A stretch of DNA of 64,000 nucleotides from Taenia hydatigena (Eukaryota > Platyhelminthes > Cestoda > Cyclophyllidea > Taeniidae), in NCBI GenBank assembly GCA_036345935.2, contig JADWOT020000001.1, forward strand, positions 5,553,788 to 5,617,787. The letters run 5' to 3'. This document shows positions 38,400 through 51,241 of this stretch, in pieces (the stretch's first letter is position 1; every line of letters starts with the position of its first letter). Both the position numbers and the translations under genes were made by a program. The notes under the pieces were generated by a model, which did not search any database, was not told the origin of the DNA, and worked only from the letters and a program-made list of their open reading frames with translations.

Positions 38400-40578
38400 A
38401 CAGTCCCTCTGGACACATATTCAGCGGTAAAGTTCACCCAAGCAACCTGCTAATAGGACTTCGAAAACGTAAATCAACCACCCAGTCGCCACAGAAGCGA
38501 TCACGGCAGATCTAATCTCCCTTTCCGGGGGGACAGCCCGCTTCTCTCTCGTGGCGTGAGTCATCGTGGATTTCGAGCGAACGCTTCCCGTGAGCGACGC
38601 AACCCGAGCCACCGATTACCCACGGACGCTTTCATCATAAAGAACCACACCTGTGGGAAATTTTCAGTGATTTAAAAGTCTCGGCGATCCTAATCGCACA
38701 AAGGTCGTTCATTTCGAGAGCTTCGAGTGAAAGATTTTGGATGGAAAAGGATTTAACGATCGAATAACGCCAGGATGGCAAATTTCATTGCATCACCAGT
38801 AGGATTGAGATAAAAGTAACAAAATCAAAAGGCTTAACTGGATCGCAAAAACGGCACCTTAGGTAGTTAAGCCATAATTACTTGCGGCCTCATTAGGCCA
38901 GAAACGATGTCACGCCTTTAGGGTGTGATCGCGGCACGATCCAAGGAACGCAAAAAGCCAAAAATACACAAAAACATGTGTACATATGGATTGCATACCT
39001 GACAGAAAAAGCCGAAATCAGTCATGCCTGTCAGAACAGGGAGAGCGAGTCGCATCGCCTGTTTTTCTACCACAGAATATTCGACTAGGAAGGTGCATAA
39101 AGTAGTCCAAGGAAGATTCAGCCGTCCCCAGGGTCCCAAATTTATGATCAACCCGCATGAGGACCAACGCGATGATCTGTTGCGTCGAGGGGAGCAATAA
39201 AAACGGAGTGATGGCTTACTGATCGGATTGACCGATTGACCCGGCCATAGGGAGGATGAGGGTAGACAAAGGGAATCAGAAGGGAAGAAGGACTGGGATA
39301 TTTATGACCTCAAAATAATTTTGTGAGGATGAGAAAGAAGCACAGTTTCAACCATAAATACAAACAGTGGAGGCGTTGCCTTTGAACATCAAACAGACAG
39401 AATTCATGAGATTGTTTAGACCAAATTGATTGTGCAAGTTAACTTGTAACCGTGGACTTGACACTTGACAATCCACCAAGAGTTTACACAGTCGCTGTCA
39501 GTGTCAACTAGGTGCACCGGCGCGAACTTATTTACCCAAAAGCAGCACCACAAACGCGCAACAACTTCCGTCCGTTTGTGCAGAACTGGCTGTGCCAACC
39601 ACACCATTTTGCAATCAAAACATAACCAACTAGAAGTAGGAATTTCTGCCTTCGGAGAAAAAAAACACCTTTTTGCTAACCTCTAAACAGCAGTTGAGCT
39701 TGGCAATAAAAAAGGTAAGCAATGGCAGTAACAGACGTCTTTTACCTGCGACCCTGGTAACGGGTGTGGTGAGATAGGAAGAATCGCTTTTTACACAACT
39801 ATTGAGAGGAATTCGTGAAACTATTGCCTTATTGCAAACAGCCTTGCGATTGACCATCAGCTCCTCTGGTTACAAAGCGAATTTTTTTTCGAACCCTTAT
39901 GGCGAGTGGTCTCAATTCATTCTCAGTTGAGCCGATCCCGTCCCCAGAGGAAGCTAAGGCCTCTCACGTGACACATTAAGCATATGTAGTCAAGAGGGTC
40001 AAAATCACCTAACGCAAAAGCTCTCATCCATCACGTGGCCTGTGAATTCATTAATAAACCACTTCAACACATCACAAAACACCACCGTCGACGGTGGAAT
40101 AAAAAAAACAGTTTCAAGAACGATAAAATATCTGAGACTTGACAAAAAACAGCTTTGAGGGTAATAACGAACCAAGAGTCGAAATCCATAAATCAAAAGG
40201 TCTCCTCTTCCTGTTGCATATTTGTGCTATGTCCTGTTAACAGCCCCGAAGAAGAGTGCAACTTAAAGTGTACCACGTAAGTCTCCATGCCATTCCATAC
40301 TTAGCAATGGCATACATACACGAGGTTAGGAGAGACCCCACATGAACCCGTAAGACCAACTGTTAGAACGCCAACAACAAAAAGCATCCACAACAAGCCA
40401 AAAGAAAGGTGGCATCAGTCGTTAGTCTTTATTAATACGAGAATCAGCAAGTAGTAATATTGTCAACATCAGTTGTATATGTACAAAATGGAGAAGAGAG
40501 GCACAATGAACACCAACGTGGGAGAAGTGGGGAGATAGTCAGGAGCAAAGGCGCATCTCTCCCCTTCTCCCTCCCTCT
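38400..40578. other. Intergenic region left of the cytohesin gene
   Basis: This 2.2-kb stretch holds the cytohesin 3' flank. A minus-strand AATAAA at 40428-40433, 146 nt past the stop codon, is a plausible polyadenylation signal. A minus-strand open frame at 38421-38612 (MARVASLTGSVRSK onwards) has a hydrophobic stretch but no recognised family. Nothing else stands out. Confidence 0.5.
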
Positions 40579-43500
40579 CTAGACCTCAGGACTACCTGAG
40601 GTCGAGGCAATAGCATTAGGCTGGGATGCGACATTTGGCAGACCAGGGGCAGCGGGGACTGCGAAGGATGTGGTGGAGGAGGAGGAGCCTGACAAACATG
40701 GCACCGAGGCACCCCGCAGTGGTGTCTCCGAGCGGCGATTTACACTGCTCGCTGCCGCTGCTGCTGCAATTCCAAAGCGGTTGGTGATTAGCTGAAGTGA
40801 GGTCACCCATTTCTCGTACTCCTCCGAATTGGTTGCTGCCATTCTGTAGGTGGTGTGGTAGTCTAGGCAACAAAATACAATGCAAACGATCAGTAAATGT
40901 CCAGCGTTCACCAGCCCCTTCCAGCCGGAATAACCCAGACGCCAGAATCTCCATTCCAAATAAAGGAGTGGCTGAGAATTTCCCCATCAAAAAGGTAATG
41001 ATAATGACCTCTCAATACCGGAAGATCCAAAATTAAGGGCTCACAGTAGATGGTTTAGGTGCGCTACTGTAGAAATTTCGGACCCGCCTGTTCGTTTAAT
41101 CCTATCCCTACGGTCTCACTCAAAACAGAGAGCCCAGGCGAAAACATACTGAAAGCAAGTAGGATCTACTTTCCATATCGAAAACTCATATCGCAGCTGT
41201 CTGAAAACACCTGTGAATCCACAATAACCACCGTGGAAATGTCGGAAAAACGAATACGCATAATGAATGCTGAGATATCTCTAGTCCCTCAGGTGATTTA
41301 GAAGTCCATTTCAGTATAAGAGGGAAACAGCCTTTAAAAAAGTCATCTTGACAGCTCACAGCACCATGACAACCCTTATACTTTGAGCTTAGCAGGCTCT
41401 TCTGCAATACGCTACTGCTATTTGTGTTAATTACATAAATGGCTGCGTCAATTATCCCAAGACCGTGTAAGTGACCAAGGAGGCAGCATAAAACCTTTAT
41501 GTATGCGTACTAGGAAGCTGCATCCATCCAAAAACTCCTATCTTTTCAATAGTAACTAAAGGAATTCTCTGTCAGTTACAAAGGAACGAGTCGCTACTAA
41601 AAATTGAAATAAGTAGCGAATAGACTGGTGGATGGGAAGGTTGGAATGGGACGGATGAATGACTGGATAAATTAGTGAAAAGATAGAAGTTTACGTGAAT
41701 CTTGGGCAAATGAACGGTTGAAAGCTACAGCTATGAATAAATTTCAAATAGATGGAATTTTATTATCTCGGAGTCTACTTTAGTAGCGCATTGTGCGATG
41801 GGAACGATTTCAACCGATTGTGTCGGGGCTTCCCAGTCCCATAACAAGAGGTACGACAGTGCCAACGTATTCATTTACTCGACTACCTACGCCAGTATTC
41901 CAACGGTCTGACTTCATTATTCAAAAAAGGGAGACCCCAAACTGTCAAACATCCGAAACAAGCATCCAATGTTACGGCTCTCAGCCCAATTTCACAGGAC
42001 GCAGTTAAGCCTCACCATGCATCCAATCCTCCCACCCCTCTGCGAACCCATAAAACGTGCAAATTTTGGGTGTCATGACAACTACAAGTACGAACTTCAC
42101 TCAATCACGCTGAGCGATCACACCAGGTCAATGAAATGGTAACTAGCGCTAACAGGGGGGGAAAGGACACTCACCGGTGGTGATGACCCCTTCCCTGTCA
42201 GCCTTGCGAGTGTTGATTGTGCCACCTCCGCCTCCACCGCCCAGACTGCCGTTGCTGTTAGCAGTGCCAACAACGCCATTAGTATTGCTGTTGGGGCAGG
42301 GACGAGGATAGAGTTCAAAACAAAACTCCCTCGAGCGATCGTTGCTGACGCGTCGGATGCAAACATTTTCCAGTGCTACAATGCCCTTTCGCTGTGTTAT
42401 TCGCTGAAAGTGACAGAAACACGAACACAGTCACAAAGCATTTACATGAATGGAATTAGGATAAATGGAAATGAAGAGGCAAAACATACGTCAGGAGCAT
42501 TGTAGTAGAAGAGGTACTCCTCCGTCAGGACAAACCACCGACGCTTCCAAATTTTCACGCGACCACCTGTGGGGAGAAAAATGGGAAATAAACGCGACGG
42601 TTGGAGCCAAAAATGAGACTTGAGGTAGGTAAGGCTCGATGAGTTTCAAATGCTTTCAAACCAGCAAACACTGACGCTTAGGATTACACATTTAAACAGA
42701 AATGGGCACGAAAAATGCTCCTAAGCTGAATTTACTGAACAGACTTTCACACAGTTGGCCAAACGACAAGAACAGAACTCTGTTATCAAAAGCTCAGTTG
42801 TGCAAATGGATATGGCAAGCTTCTGGAGGGAACCAGTTGAGTTGAACGGACACATCTTGCTCCAATTTGGATTTGTGTTACCTTAAATGACTAATGTTAG
42901 CAGTAAAAAAACTGAGAGAGATCAGTGACATGGCAAAGGCAAAAAATAAAGGAGAAACTGATAGAATTTACTGTCGAAAGAAAGGACTTATGGCCGACTT
43001 TTAATAACATCATTTTTCTTGGCCACTTAAACCAGGAAAGTGCAAGTGATAAGGCTTATGAAAAAATAGAGACCAGCGTGTATCCAAATAAAGTAAAAAT
43101 CCGGTGAACTGCACGGCCTTACAGTCTCCTATGGAGGGGGAGTGAATGCTTACCCAGGTGGGATAGCATCTACTCCCCAAAATTCGGTGCAACCACCACG
43201 CCGGGCGAATAAACACTACGGGCTTGAGGAGCCCCCCCCTCGCCCATCCGTCTGGCCCTCCCCTGTGGAATTAAATTGTGTGAAGTGCATCCTTCACTTG
43301 AAAGATTTTTATGCAATCATTCGACTCGGCTTTGTCCCATGCCGCTGAAAATCACATGCGAGCCCACATCAAAGTTTTAAAATTGCAAACGGGTCTTAAA
43401 ATAGTGTCCCTCAAACAACACGGAAATTGACGGTGCACTTAATTTGTTGCGCCCGCAAAAAAAACAAAGTTCTAGACATTTTCTATGACGGCTTACCATT

Positions 43501-46500
43501 ACAGTCTCGGCTTTTCTAATGATGCAGAAGTTTTGGCATTAGCAGACACCATGCTTCAAGTTTCTAGTCGTCAAAATACACTTGTTTCTTTGAAGCTGCC
43601 GCAAAACTAACTCTCCTCCATTCAGTCCACTGGGAATAACTGACCTTAGCTGTGGCGTATGGGAGAAGTGCAAGGGAAAAACGGCTAGGCGCCCATGCCT
43701 CCCACTTCAAAATGCTTAATTGAAGGAGCCAATGCATGCTGAACCATCAACCGAATTCGGCTTCCCTATGGGACCCCTTAAATGCACTTAATCTGTTTCC
43801 GCAAGTACACCCCAAGGTTTTCACCTCATCCTCCTTAGCTGCGGCTTCGACCGGCCGGACGGCCGCAATGCCCCAACGCATCAGTACGGGTTCTTTCAAG
43901 TAAGAAGCATTGTATCCACGTTAAGCACGTACACATACCGCCCTTCTGCCACCAGATATGGAACCTCTTGGAAGGAGCGATCATGTGCACAGCTTAATTG
44001 CAGACACTTATGCGCTTTCATCTTAAGCGGATCAAATTATCCCCATAGAAGTGATGAAATACTGGAAACTGGACCAACAAACGGACATCCTCTGCTATTG
44101 ACTACCAAAATATTTCAGAGTAGCTTTGGAGGTGAGTACTAAGCAATTATCCCTCATCTAGCAACAATGACGAGTGCATCGATGCGGATCACCGATCCCA
44201 GCAACGCTAGTTTCTTACCTCACCTACATTCTTTTGCCGAATAAATCAACTTCTCAACACAACATGCAATAGACCGAACGCTGCAATTACTTGTTTAGAT
44301 TCAGGAAAGAAAATTATGCCTTCCATTTTATTTGCTCTTATGATTCCGAATTATTAATGCAGCAAAAGATTACCTACACGCACAACTCCCAGGGGCAGGA
44401 CTGAAGACGGAAGTGAGATTTAACAACGGCAGTGATTACAACAGCTAGCGGTGGCTGATTGAAATCGCCTTCCACCCGGCCCTTTTCAAACAAATCCACG
44501 CTTTATTAAAAAAGTGAAAACAATAGCAGCACACTTGTTTCTCTCGTTGAAGAAAGTGCAGGACCATCACAATACTGATGAAACTGTGAAACTACACCCA
44601 AGTTTGGCCTCCAAGACAGAAACGACGTTCTTTCCATGCCACTCCAAAGCCACTAGTCAGTTGAATGCTCTATTTCCAAAATTACAAGGCCTGACGTTGA
44701 AGAAGAATTATGGAACTTGAGGTTTAGACAAACAGCGCGTGTCTAACCGAATTGAAAGGACGTTATAAAGCAAGTGACTCCTTATTCGAGTAAATGAGTT
44801 GGTCTAGCATACGATGCATGCATCTAAAAAAAGTGAGAAACAGCTAACTTTCTTCGAGAATGTGTCCCAAGAAATGAAAGCACCAAGACCAAAGGACCAA
44901 CCTAAGAAAGTACGGTGTTTAACTCACAAGGTCGCGCATACACTATAAAATCACTGCAGCAGTTAAGTTAGGGAACCTATAAGACGCTTCCGTTCACTCA
45001 GTTTGAACCGATCAAAAAAGCAACAAGAATGTTATGGTGGTAAATGGTAGCATGATAGCTGCTGAAAGGTGACTGGCACACGGTAGTATTAATGGCATGG
45101 GGTGGTAGAACCGAGGATTTTCAAAAAAAAAGATTTCCTTCAGCATTTGTCAGCCGCATCAAGCAATGAAAGACCAAGGGAAGAGAGGAGAAGGGAGTAA
45201 GATATTTACGATTGGACAACTAGTAGGCCGAATAGTCACCTCAACAAACAATAAAAATCCTAAAATTTATTAAGAACCAAATGTGAAACCAGAAAATTGC
45301 GAGTAAACAGAACCCTCTTGGTACCTCTGCCAGTCAGAAAACAGGAAGATAAAAGAAACAATGACGGCCTATTCTAGTAAGGCTGGTAATTTAGTTGAGA
45401 TGAAAATGAGAACTTTTCCTTTTAATCATTTCTAAATAATCTGGTTGTGTTCCCAACATTCACCAACGAGGTCCCTAACCGAGAGCTATTTGCGGTTTCC
45501 AAGGCTGCATAAAAATTATATCAAAAGAGCCGACAGTGATGATGCCACCACACACCACCAGAACGGTATCAAAGTGCAAAAAAAGCCAACAAAAACGATG
45601 TTACATCCAATGGGCCATAGCACTGAATAAATGTGTGGTGCATGCATGCATTAAAACAAAGCCCACGACTTACCCAACTTCCACAACCAGCCACGCATGA
45701 TACTGGGTTCTGAACATTCTTCTGCCAGCTGAATCGGCTTTGATTTGATGCCATGATAAACACTCTGTAAAAGGAAGCGAAAAAAGTGCGCAGTGCGAAA
45801 GAAACAACCATATAAAAAGGCCTCAGTTCCGTATTGTGACTCCGGTTACATCTACCCCACCTTGTCAGAATTCTTCCCTTATTCATTTGCGTCCCATTAA
45901 GAAAAGAACACCCCAAGAACGGATTCGCATTATTTTGCAGGAAGCGAATTTCACACCCTACACATATTGCGCTTTGGCCTCGATCTGACCCCAACAGCAC
46001 TGATGGGTTCTGTGCCGCGATTTGTACTTTCATTTCACATAAACGTACATGTAGGTGCATTCGCGGGCACAGGAACAAATGGGTTAGGAGAGATGATGCA
46101 CACACGAGGGAACGACATCGCACACTCAAAAGGTGGGCAATTAACTCAGACCAAGGCATAATCCAAGGCCTGATATCCCCAAGGATTTTTATAACAGCGT
46201 GAGTGTCAATTATTGAAGTGATATTATTAAGGAGTGCCAGGTCAAACCGCAACCGCGCTACAGGTGGTACAAAGGAAGAAATGTGCGTTATGGTGATATG
46301 CACCCGTATATATCTAGCGAACCAGCGTAGACACCGTTAAACAGGTTGTCAGTCAACTCCACTGGAAGGACATTGAGGGCTAGTGTTTCGGAACTGATGA
46401 AAAAGCGATCCTAATTCACCTGGGATGGTTCAACAGTACTGGGAGGTACCCAACTCGACTGTGGACTAGGTACATAAACATTGTATTGCTTTAACGTTTT

Positions 46501-47583
46501 CCAAAATTTGTAAATAGTCTAGCCTGACATAAGGGTAAATAGCAAAAAAAACTAACCCGAATCATTTCCTCCGAGAGATTAGTCTCCTTGTCGAAATCCA
46601 GCATGGTTTGAATAAACGTCTTCTCATCTGCTAGACTGAGATTTTGGCTCTTTGCATTGGTGTTGTGGAGAGTAGTGTTTAGGAGGATGGCGGCATAGGC
46701 CAGAACGTAAGCATCCTCTACAATGATTTTGAGAAGTAAAAAACAAGAAGACACTTCGTAATATTCATAGAGGTGCTAACTTACGAGGAGTGTGAAATGA
46801 GCTGGGATTTTGCTGGACGTATTGATGAGCAAATGAGAGAAGGATTTTGTCAATCTTTTGACTCTCGCCGGGTAATTGGAAGCTAAATAGAAAGTTCCTG
46901 CAAAAAAGCAAAGGGCGGCCGTAAATAGGAAGGAAAGTAACAATGACTGACAAAGGAAAATTATTTGCCTTAATGCCGGAAGAAAGTCTTGCCCCGCAAA
47001 TTCATGCAACTTCAGGTACTCCTCAAGAACTTGCATATTAAATTCCTTCGAGCTAAAAACAAACGACAATCAATCTTGCATCCACGACAAATAAATAAGG
47101 GGAAATTATTTTCAACCCACATTTCCCCGAGGTAGGAACCTATAGCTGCTTTTGAGAGATTGCGTTTTTCGTCGACAAAAAACTTGGCAACCGCAGCAGG
47201 ATCCCTCTCAATAATGTGATTTTCGAAAAGAAATTCCAGGCCCTATAGAAGAAATACAAGATGTAAATGCAGAATACCATTTTTGGGTTTGAGCAGAACT
47301 TCCTTTTTCCAAGGTTTCGTCTGGCATCCAGTTCACTTCCAAAGTTGAGTAAGGACAAAAACCTACCCTTCTGGGGAGACGCCAGCTTCTTCAAGCAATC
47401 GGGTAACGTGTTCATACTCCGATTTCAAACGCTAAGAAATAACTGCGAAAAACAAAACACACCTGGATGTTTTTAATTGTCTCTAAGCGTTGAGTACGAA
47501 TAGCCTCAAGTCTTTCATTGACATCGCCTAAGCATTCTACTGAGGTAACAGCTTATATTTTTTAACTAACCAGCAGTACTCAT
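40579..47583 (-). CDS. CYTH: Cytohesin, ARF guanine-nucleotide exchange factor (Sec7-PH)
   Basis: Twelve exons join in phase: 47571-47583, 47463-47539, 47367-47431, 47278-47335, 47121-47242, 46969-47052, 46785-46897, 46557-46717, 45674-45764, 42490-42566, 42175-42403 and 40579-40862, giving 457 residues. Residues 1-52 form a charged coiled-coil-like N-terminus. The Sec7 domain follows (about 60-245) with KAAIGSYLGE, FSFQLPGESQKIDK (catalytic glutamic finger Glu151) and YVLAYAAILLNTTLHN. The linker and PH domain have MRGWLWKLGGRVKIWKRRWF and YRMAATNSEEYEKWVTSLQ. Cytohesins load GTP on ARF1/ARF6 at phosphoinositide membranes. Two differences: a Gly/Asn-rich insertion inside the PH domain, and an Ala/Ser/Pro-rich C-terminus in place of the usual basic tail. 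The intron at 46898-46968 needs a GC donor. The 13-nt first coding exon is the least certain. Confidence 0.93.
42567..45673. other. Intron of the cytohesin gene
   Basis: This 3.1-kb intron separates the end of the Sec7-PH linker from the PH domain. Exon phases on both sides match. It has only short open frames; a plus-strand frame near 43.15 kb and one near 44.5 kb have no family resemblance. I see nothing else in it. Confidence 0.5.
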
Positions 47584-48978
47584 TTTCGCACACAGCACCC
47601 ACACCAGTACAGTTGAAAACTCGAAATCAAGCAACTGCGAAGCTACACACCACAACCGACCCCACCATCGTCAGTATCGTCCAATGGGACTCCAAGGCAA
47701 ACGATGGTAAATTACATCAATAGCTAGTTAAAAATACCAAGCAAAAAGTCTTTAGAGTCGATTCTGCCTGCACACTTGATCAAATATTATTTTAAAGAGG
47801 GTGGCACTGTCTGTACTAATAACTTCATAAAAGATACCAGACATCAAAAAGGCTTCTATGAGTCTTGAAGGAAGCAAAGAGAACTAATTTGCTCAATTAA
47901 ATTTCGCAAATTTGATGCGAAATGTGATGCCAATGTAAATGAATTGCGCTGTCATCAAATATAAGATGTTCCGACATTGTGAGTGCCTTTAAAAGCAATT
48001 AATTAGTGCTTAAAAATTACTAGAAGCAAGCTAATAGTTTTCCACAGGTCCAAACACAGCTGTAGTACTTTGTTGGTTAGAACCACCGGTTTCGGTCAAA
48101 GTCACAGAGGTGGCCGTACTGCCCTAGCTGCGTGGGCTGGCCTCCGGGCCATGCCAGCAGCCTTTTTCCCTCTGTCTGTTAAATATATATATTCTACCCT
48201 ATCATTCTGCTTTTTTTGCCTTTAAGGGAGTTTTGGGATGCTACATAGCAAACAAAGAAAATGCATTTAAAATGTATTGTCGTGAAACGCTAACATTCCA
48301 ATTAACATGACAAGTTGCATCGTTCTGAGCCTTTAAGGGATTCACAAAATGCACTTCAGCATTTTCTTTAGTCATTTTTTCATTTTGGATTTCTTCTAGG
48401 CCTGACCAAGATTCCTACATTGCAATGCATCTTTAGTTTGGTCTAATGAGCCACAGCTCGTTTTTAAACTAGTGGACTGAAGGGTCTCTGCGTACTTTGG
48501 CGGCCCCATAGATCCCGTCTAGCACGTAGTTTGAAATAATTTTTCCTGCTAATTTGTAAAGTACACCTAAATCAACACAAGAAACACATTTAATGCCATA
48601 ACTACAGCAACTGTTTCAATTTACTCATAAGTGCTCCTATCAGAAATATTTTGCTTCTGTGTTGCGGAGCTTTTGCGAGCAAAAAAATGCATCTTTGCAC
48701 TTTTTTCTTCTGGTAGGTGTATAAACAATCTCTTGCCTACATCCTGTTGATTTTGGACTTAAACCGTCTCTATGGGTAATTAAACTTTTTCATTCAGTGC
48801 TGGCGTTTTTTATTCTGAGCTGATAATTTTTTCGCAAAGCATTGACTAAGATTTGATTTTAGTTGCTTTTGGATAACGCCATCGATTACACATTCATTTA
48901 TTTTATGCAGTAGCTCTTGGGTTTGATTGGATTCTGTTATTCGAAGGTCGTACTGGTTAACTTTTGCGTTTCAGCGTG
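47584..48978. promoter_or_regulatory. Divergent intergenic region between cytohesin and NOB1
   Basis: The two genes start on opposite strands, so this 1.4-kb region must hold both promoters. A reverse-oriented LTR-like repeat occupies about 48061-48245, nearer the cytohesin side. On the plus strand, TTGCGTTTCAG ends 5 nt before the NOB1 start codon, which suggests that an upstream leader (cis or trans) joins there. Confidence 0.5.
48061..48245 (-). mobile_element. LTR-like repeat, reverse orientation
   Basis: Read on the minus strand it starts TGTAGCATCCCAAAACTCCC and continues with GGCTGCTGGCATGGCCCGGA, GGCCAGCCCACGCAGC, TAGGGCAGTACGGCCACCTC, TGTGACTTTGACCGAAACC and CAACAAAGTACTACA, matching the copies at 55018 and 55731 in order. 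No second LTR or internal coding region is next to it, so it may be a solo copy. Confidence 0.8.
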
Positions 48979-50841
48979 ATGGCTGTTAATCTTGGTCCCA
49001 GAGCGACTCACTTGGTCGTGGACTCCGCTGCCTTTATTGAGCGTGCAAAGCTGAATGTAAGCAAATTTTGCAGCAATGTAGTTGCTTAGACTTATGGTAT
49101 GAAGTGCCACACAACTCAGTCTGTTATTGATGAAATCCGCGACAAGAACACCAGAGCCTTTGTCAGTTCGCTCCCTTATCCACTAAGCATTGATGTACCC
49201 ACACCAGAATCCGTTAAGTGGGGTAAGGTCGGAACTTACATTTGTCAATCTTGTTAGTAAAAGAACTAGCTAAGAAGACAGGCGACTATTTTGTATTATC
49301 GAAAACTGATATTGAAGTTTTAGCCCTCACCTACCAAATATATACTGAAGTTACTGGTAGCGAGCCAGTAATCAAAGAGGTAAGACGGTCAGTGCACGTT
49401 TATGTGCCTTAGGTTAAACGTCCCACGTTCACAGATAAACTCTTTCGATTTAAAAAACCGCCTGAACATGAGAACGAATTTAATTCCTGCAAACCAATCC
49501 TTGCAGACGACGATTTCGATGCCGAGGCAGCTATGAATGAACTGCAACACGATCTTGGACAGATCCCACAAGACCCAGGTACCAATGCCGAAATTGGTGT
49601 CACCATGGACAAGGATGATCTAGAGGATTCCGATTCTGCCGGTGATAGTAGTGAATCTAGCGATTACGAGTCTGCTGAAGGTGAGGCACCAGGAAGTGCC
49701 AGGTCCGAGGAGGCAGTTAGTGACAGCGACTGGATTACGTCCGATAATTTTACTCAGAAGCTTCAAGAAGGTTTGGGTCTCGGGAGTCTTCGGTTGTAAG
49801 TTTGTGGTCTATAATCTCGCTCTACCGAATTCCGTTTCTTTTGTTATTCCCCTCTTTAGAGACAACGAGGTAGAAATATCTGCAGATGCACCTCCTGTGC
49901 CCGTGGCTTGCTTGACGAAGGACTTTGCCATGCAAAACGTCCTGATGAATGCGGGAATCACCCTTTTAGGCTTATCCGGCAAGATTATTAAGGAGGCTCG
50001 AACTCACGTTCTCTGGTGTGGCTCGTGCTATGCGTGCGTTACCCGCCATCCACCTCTTGTTTAATGGCTTAGAGGCGTGAATGTGTCTTTCTATCCCCGT
50101 CTCTGTCTCCTTAGGCACACAACCAAACAGAATTCATATTTCTGCGCGATTTGTGGCTACCCAAATCTGAGACGCATCCCGGTCACTTTGCATGAGGATG
50201 GGCAGTTGGAGTTCCACTTCTCTCAGAAGTTTAAAAAGAATCTCCGGGGCACTAAGGTATGCTTCTCCATTTCAATCTCGTTAGAATCTGTACCATTGGC
50301 GGTTCTAGGCAGTTTAAATAGTAATGGAGTCACTTTTTTACATGTTCGAGGCATATTGGTTGTATTTACGTCTCCGTTCTCCAGCTAGAAGATTGACGTG
50401 GCCTTTACTCTTACCCCTCCTCTTCAGCACCCAATCATCCGTCCAAAGGGTGGTAAACACGCCGACGACCCGATTTACCGTGCTGACCAGCGTCTTCCGG
50501 ATCGCCGGGCACCGAAACCCAAGAATCCCAATGTGATCCCGATGGGTGCCACCAACGGCCTCCTCTTCTGTGATGATGACGACGAGGATGGAGATGACTT
50601 CCTCATTGACGCCTCAGCGTGTGGTGTGGACGGTGGCGATCTGGCGAGCCTCGTCTTCCCCGATCATGACGTGACTAGCAAAGCGGCCGTTCGAGGCCTT
50701 CGTTCAGACGGCCAGATTGTACCCGCACCGTGGGAGCGAGTGACCACAGGCGGCGAGCATGGACTCAAACCAACTCGATATCGAGCAAACAGACCGGGAC
50801 GAAGGCGCACGGGGGGAAAAAGGCACAAACTGACGAAGTAG
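48979..50841 (+). CDS. NOB1: NOB1, PIN-domain endonuclease of 18S rRNA maturation
   Basis: Seven exons join in phase: 48979-49056, 49090-49222, 49258-49379, 49413-49770, 49862-50033, 50115-50256 and 50428-50841, giving 472 residues (human 412). The PIN domain (about 8-110) has acidic residues at the expected places: Asp15 in VVDSAAF, Glu41 in IDEIRDK, and Asp88 in KTDIEVLALTYQ. A long acidic/Ser linker follows (about 150-225), then WITSDNF, CLTKDFAMQNVLM, and a zinc ribbon with Cys283, Cys286, Cys298 and Cys301. The C-terminal part has RPKGGKHADDPIYRADQR, paralleling human PKGGKYAINPHLTEDQR, and a basic tail. NOB1 cuts at the 3' end of 18S rRNA in pre-40S particles. It has introns of 33, 35 and 33 nt. 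The gene diverges from cytohesin and converges on SYF2. Confidence 0.96.
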
Positions 50842-51241
50842 ACTTGGCTTCCCTTTTCCTTTGTATCTATACCTCTACAACGCTTCGTTGATTTCTTTAA
50901 GAAGGTCTCAGTATGATCATTTATTCGAGTTTTTGGTTGGATGAAATGGACATCGTCACAGATAATTGCCGTTGCGAAGAATGATACCTCCAAACCCTTT
51001 TAATTCTTGTACACCACACCACCGGGTTAGCGCAAATGGGCAAAGCGCCTTGGGAATGCGGATAAAACGAAACAAGGTGGATGAGAATAGAGGATCGCAT
51101 GTATTCCAGGCATAAACAGGAGGCTTATCGGCAAAGGGAGCAAGCCTATGTACAGGAGAGAGGGATTATGAATAAAACCCAGTCGATGCAAATGTACAAA
51201 CAGAAAGACGATAGAACAGAGAGCACACGTTCACACCCAGC
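50842..51241. other. Convergent 3' region between NOB1 and SYF2
   Basis: The two stop codons face each other 400 bp apart. A plus-strand AATAAA near 51172-51178 could end the NOB1 transcript, and a minus-strand AATAAA (TTTATT near 50919-50925) could end SYF2. If both are used, the transcripts overlap by about 250 nt. I see no other feature. Confidence 0.45.

Noticed and set aside
45569..46303. A 244-codon open frame on the minus strand
   Set aside because: It reads through intron sequence and then runs across cytohesin exon 9 (45674-45764) in a different frame from the Sec7-PH linker; the long frame is chance.
47160..47415. Frame covering part of cytohesin exons 3-5 read as one 91-codon protein
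   Set aside because: It is out of frame with the Sec7 match and crosses the 31- and 35-nt introns.
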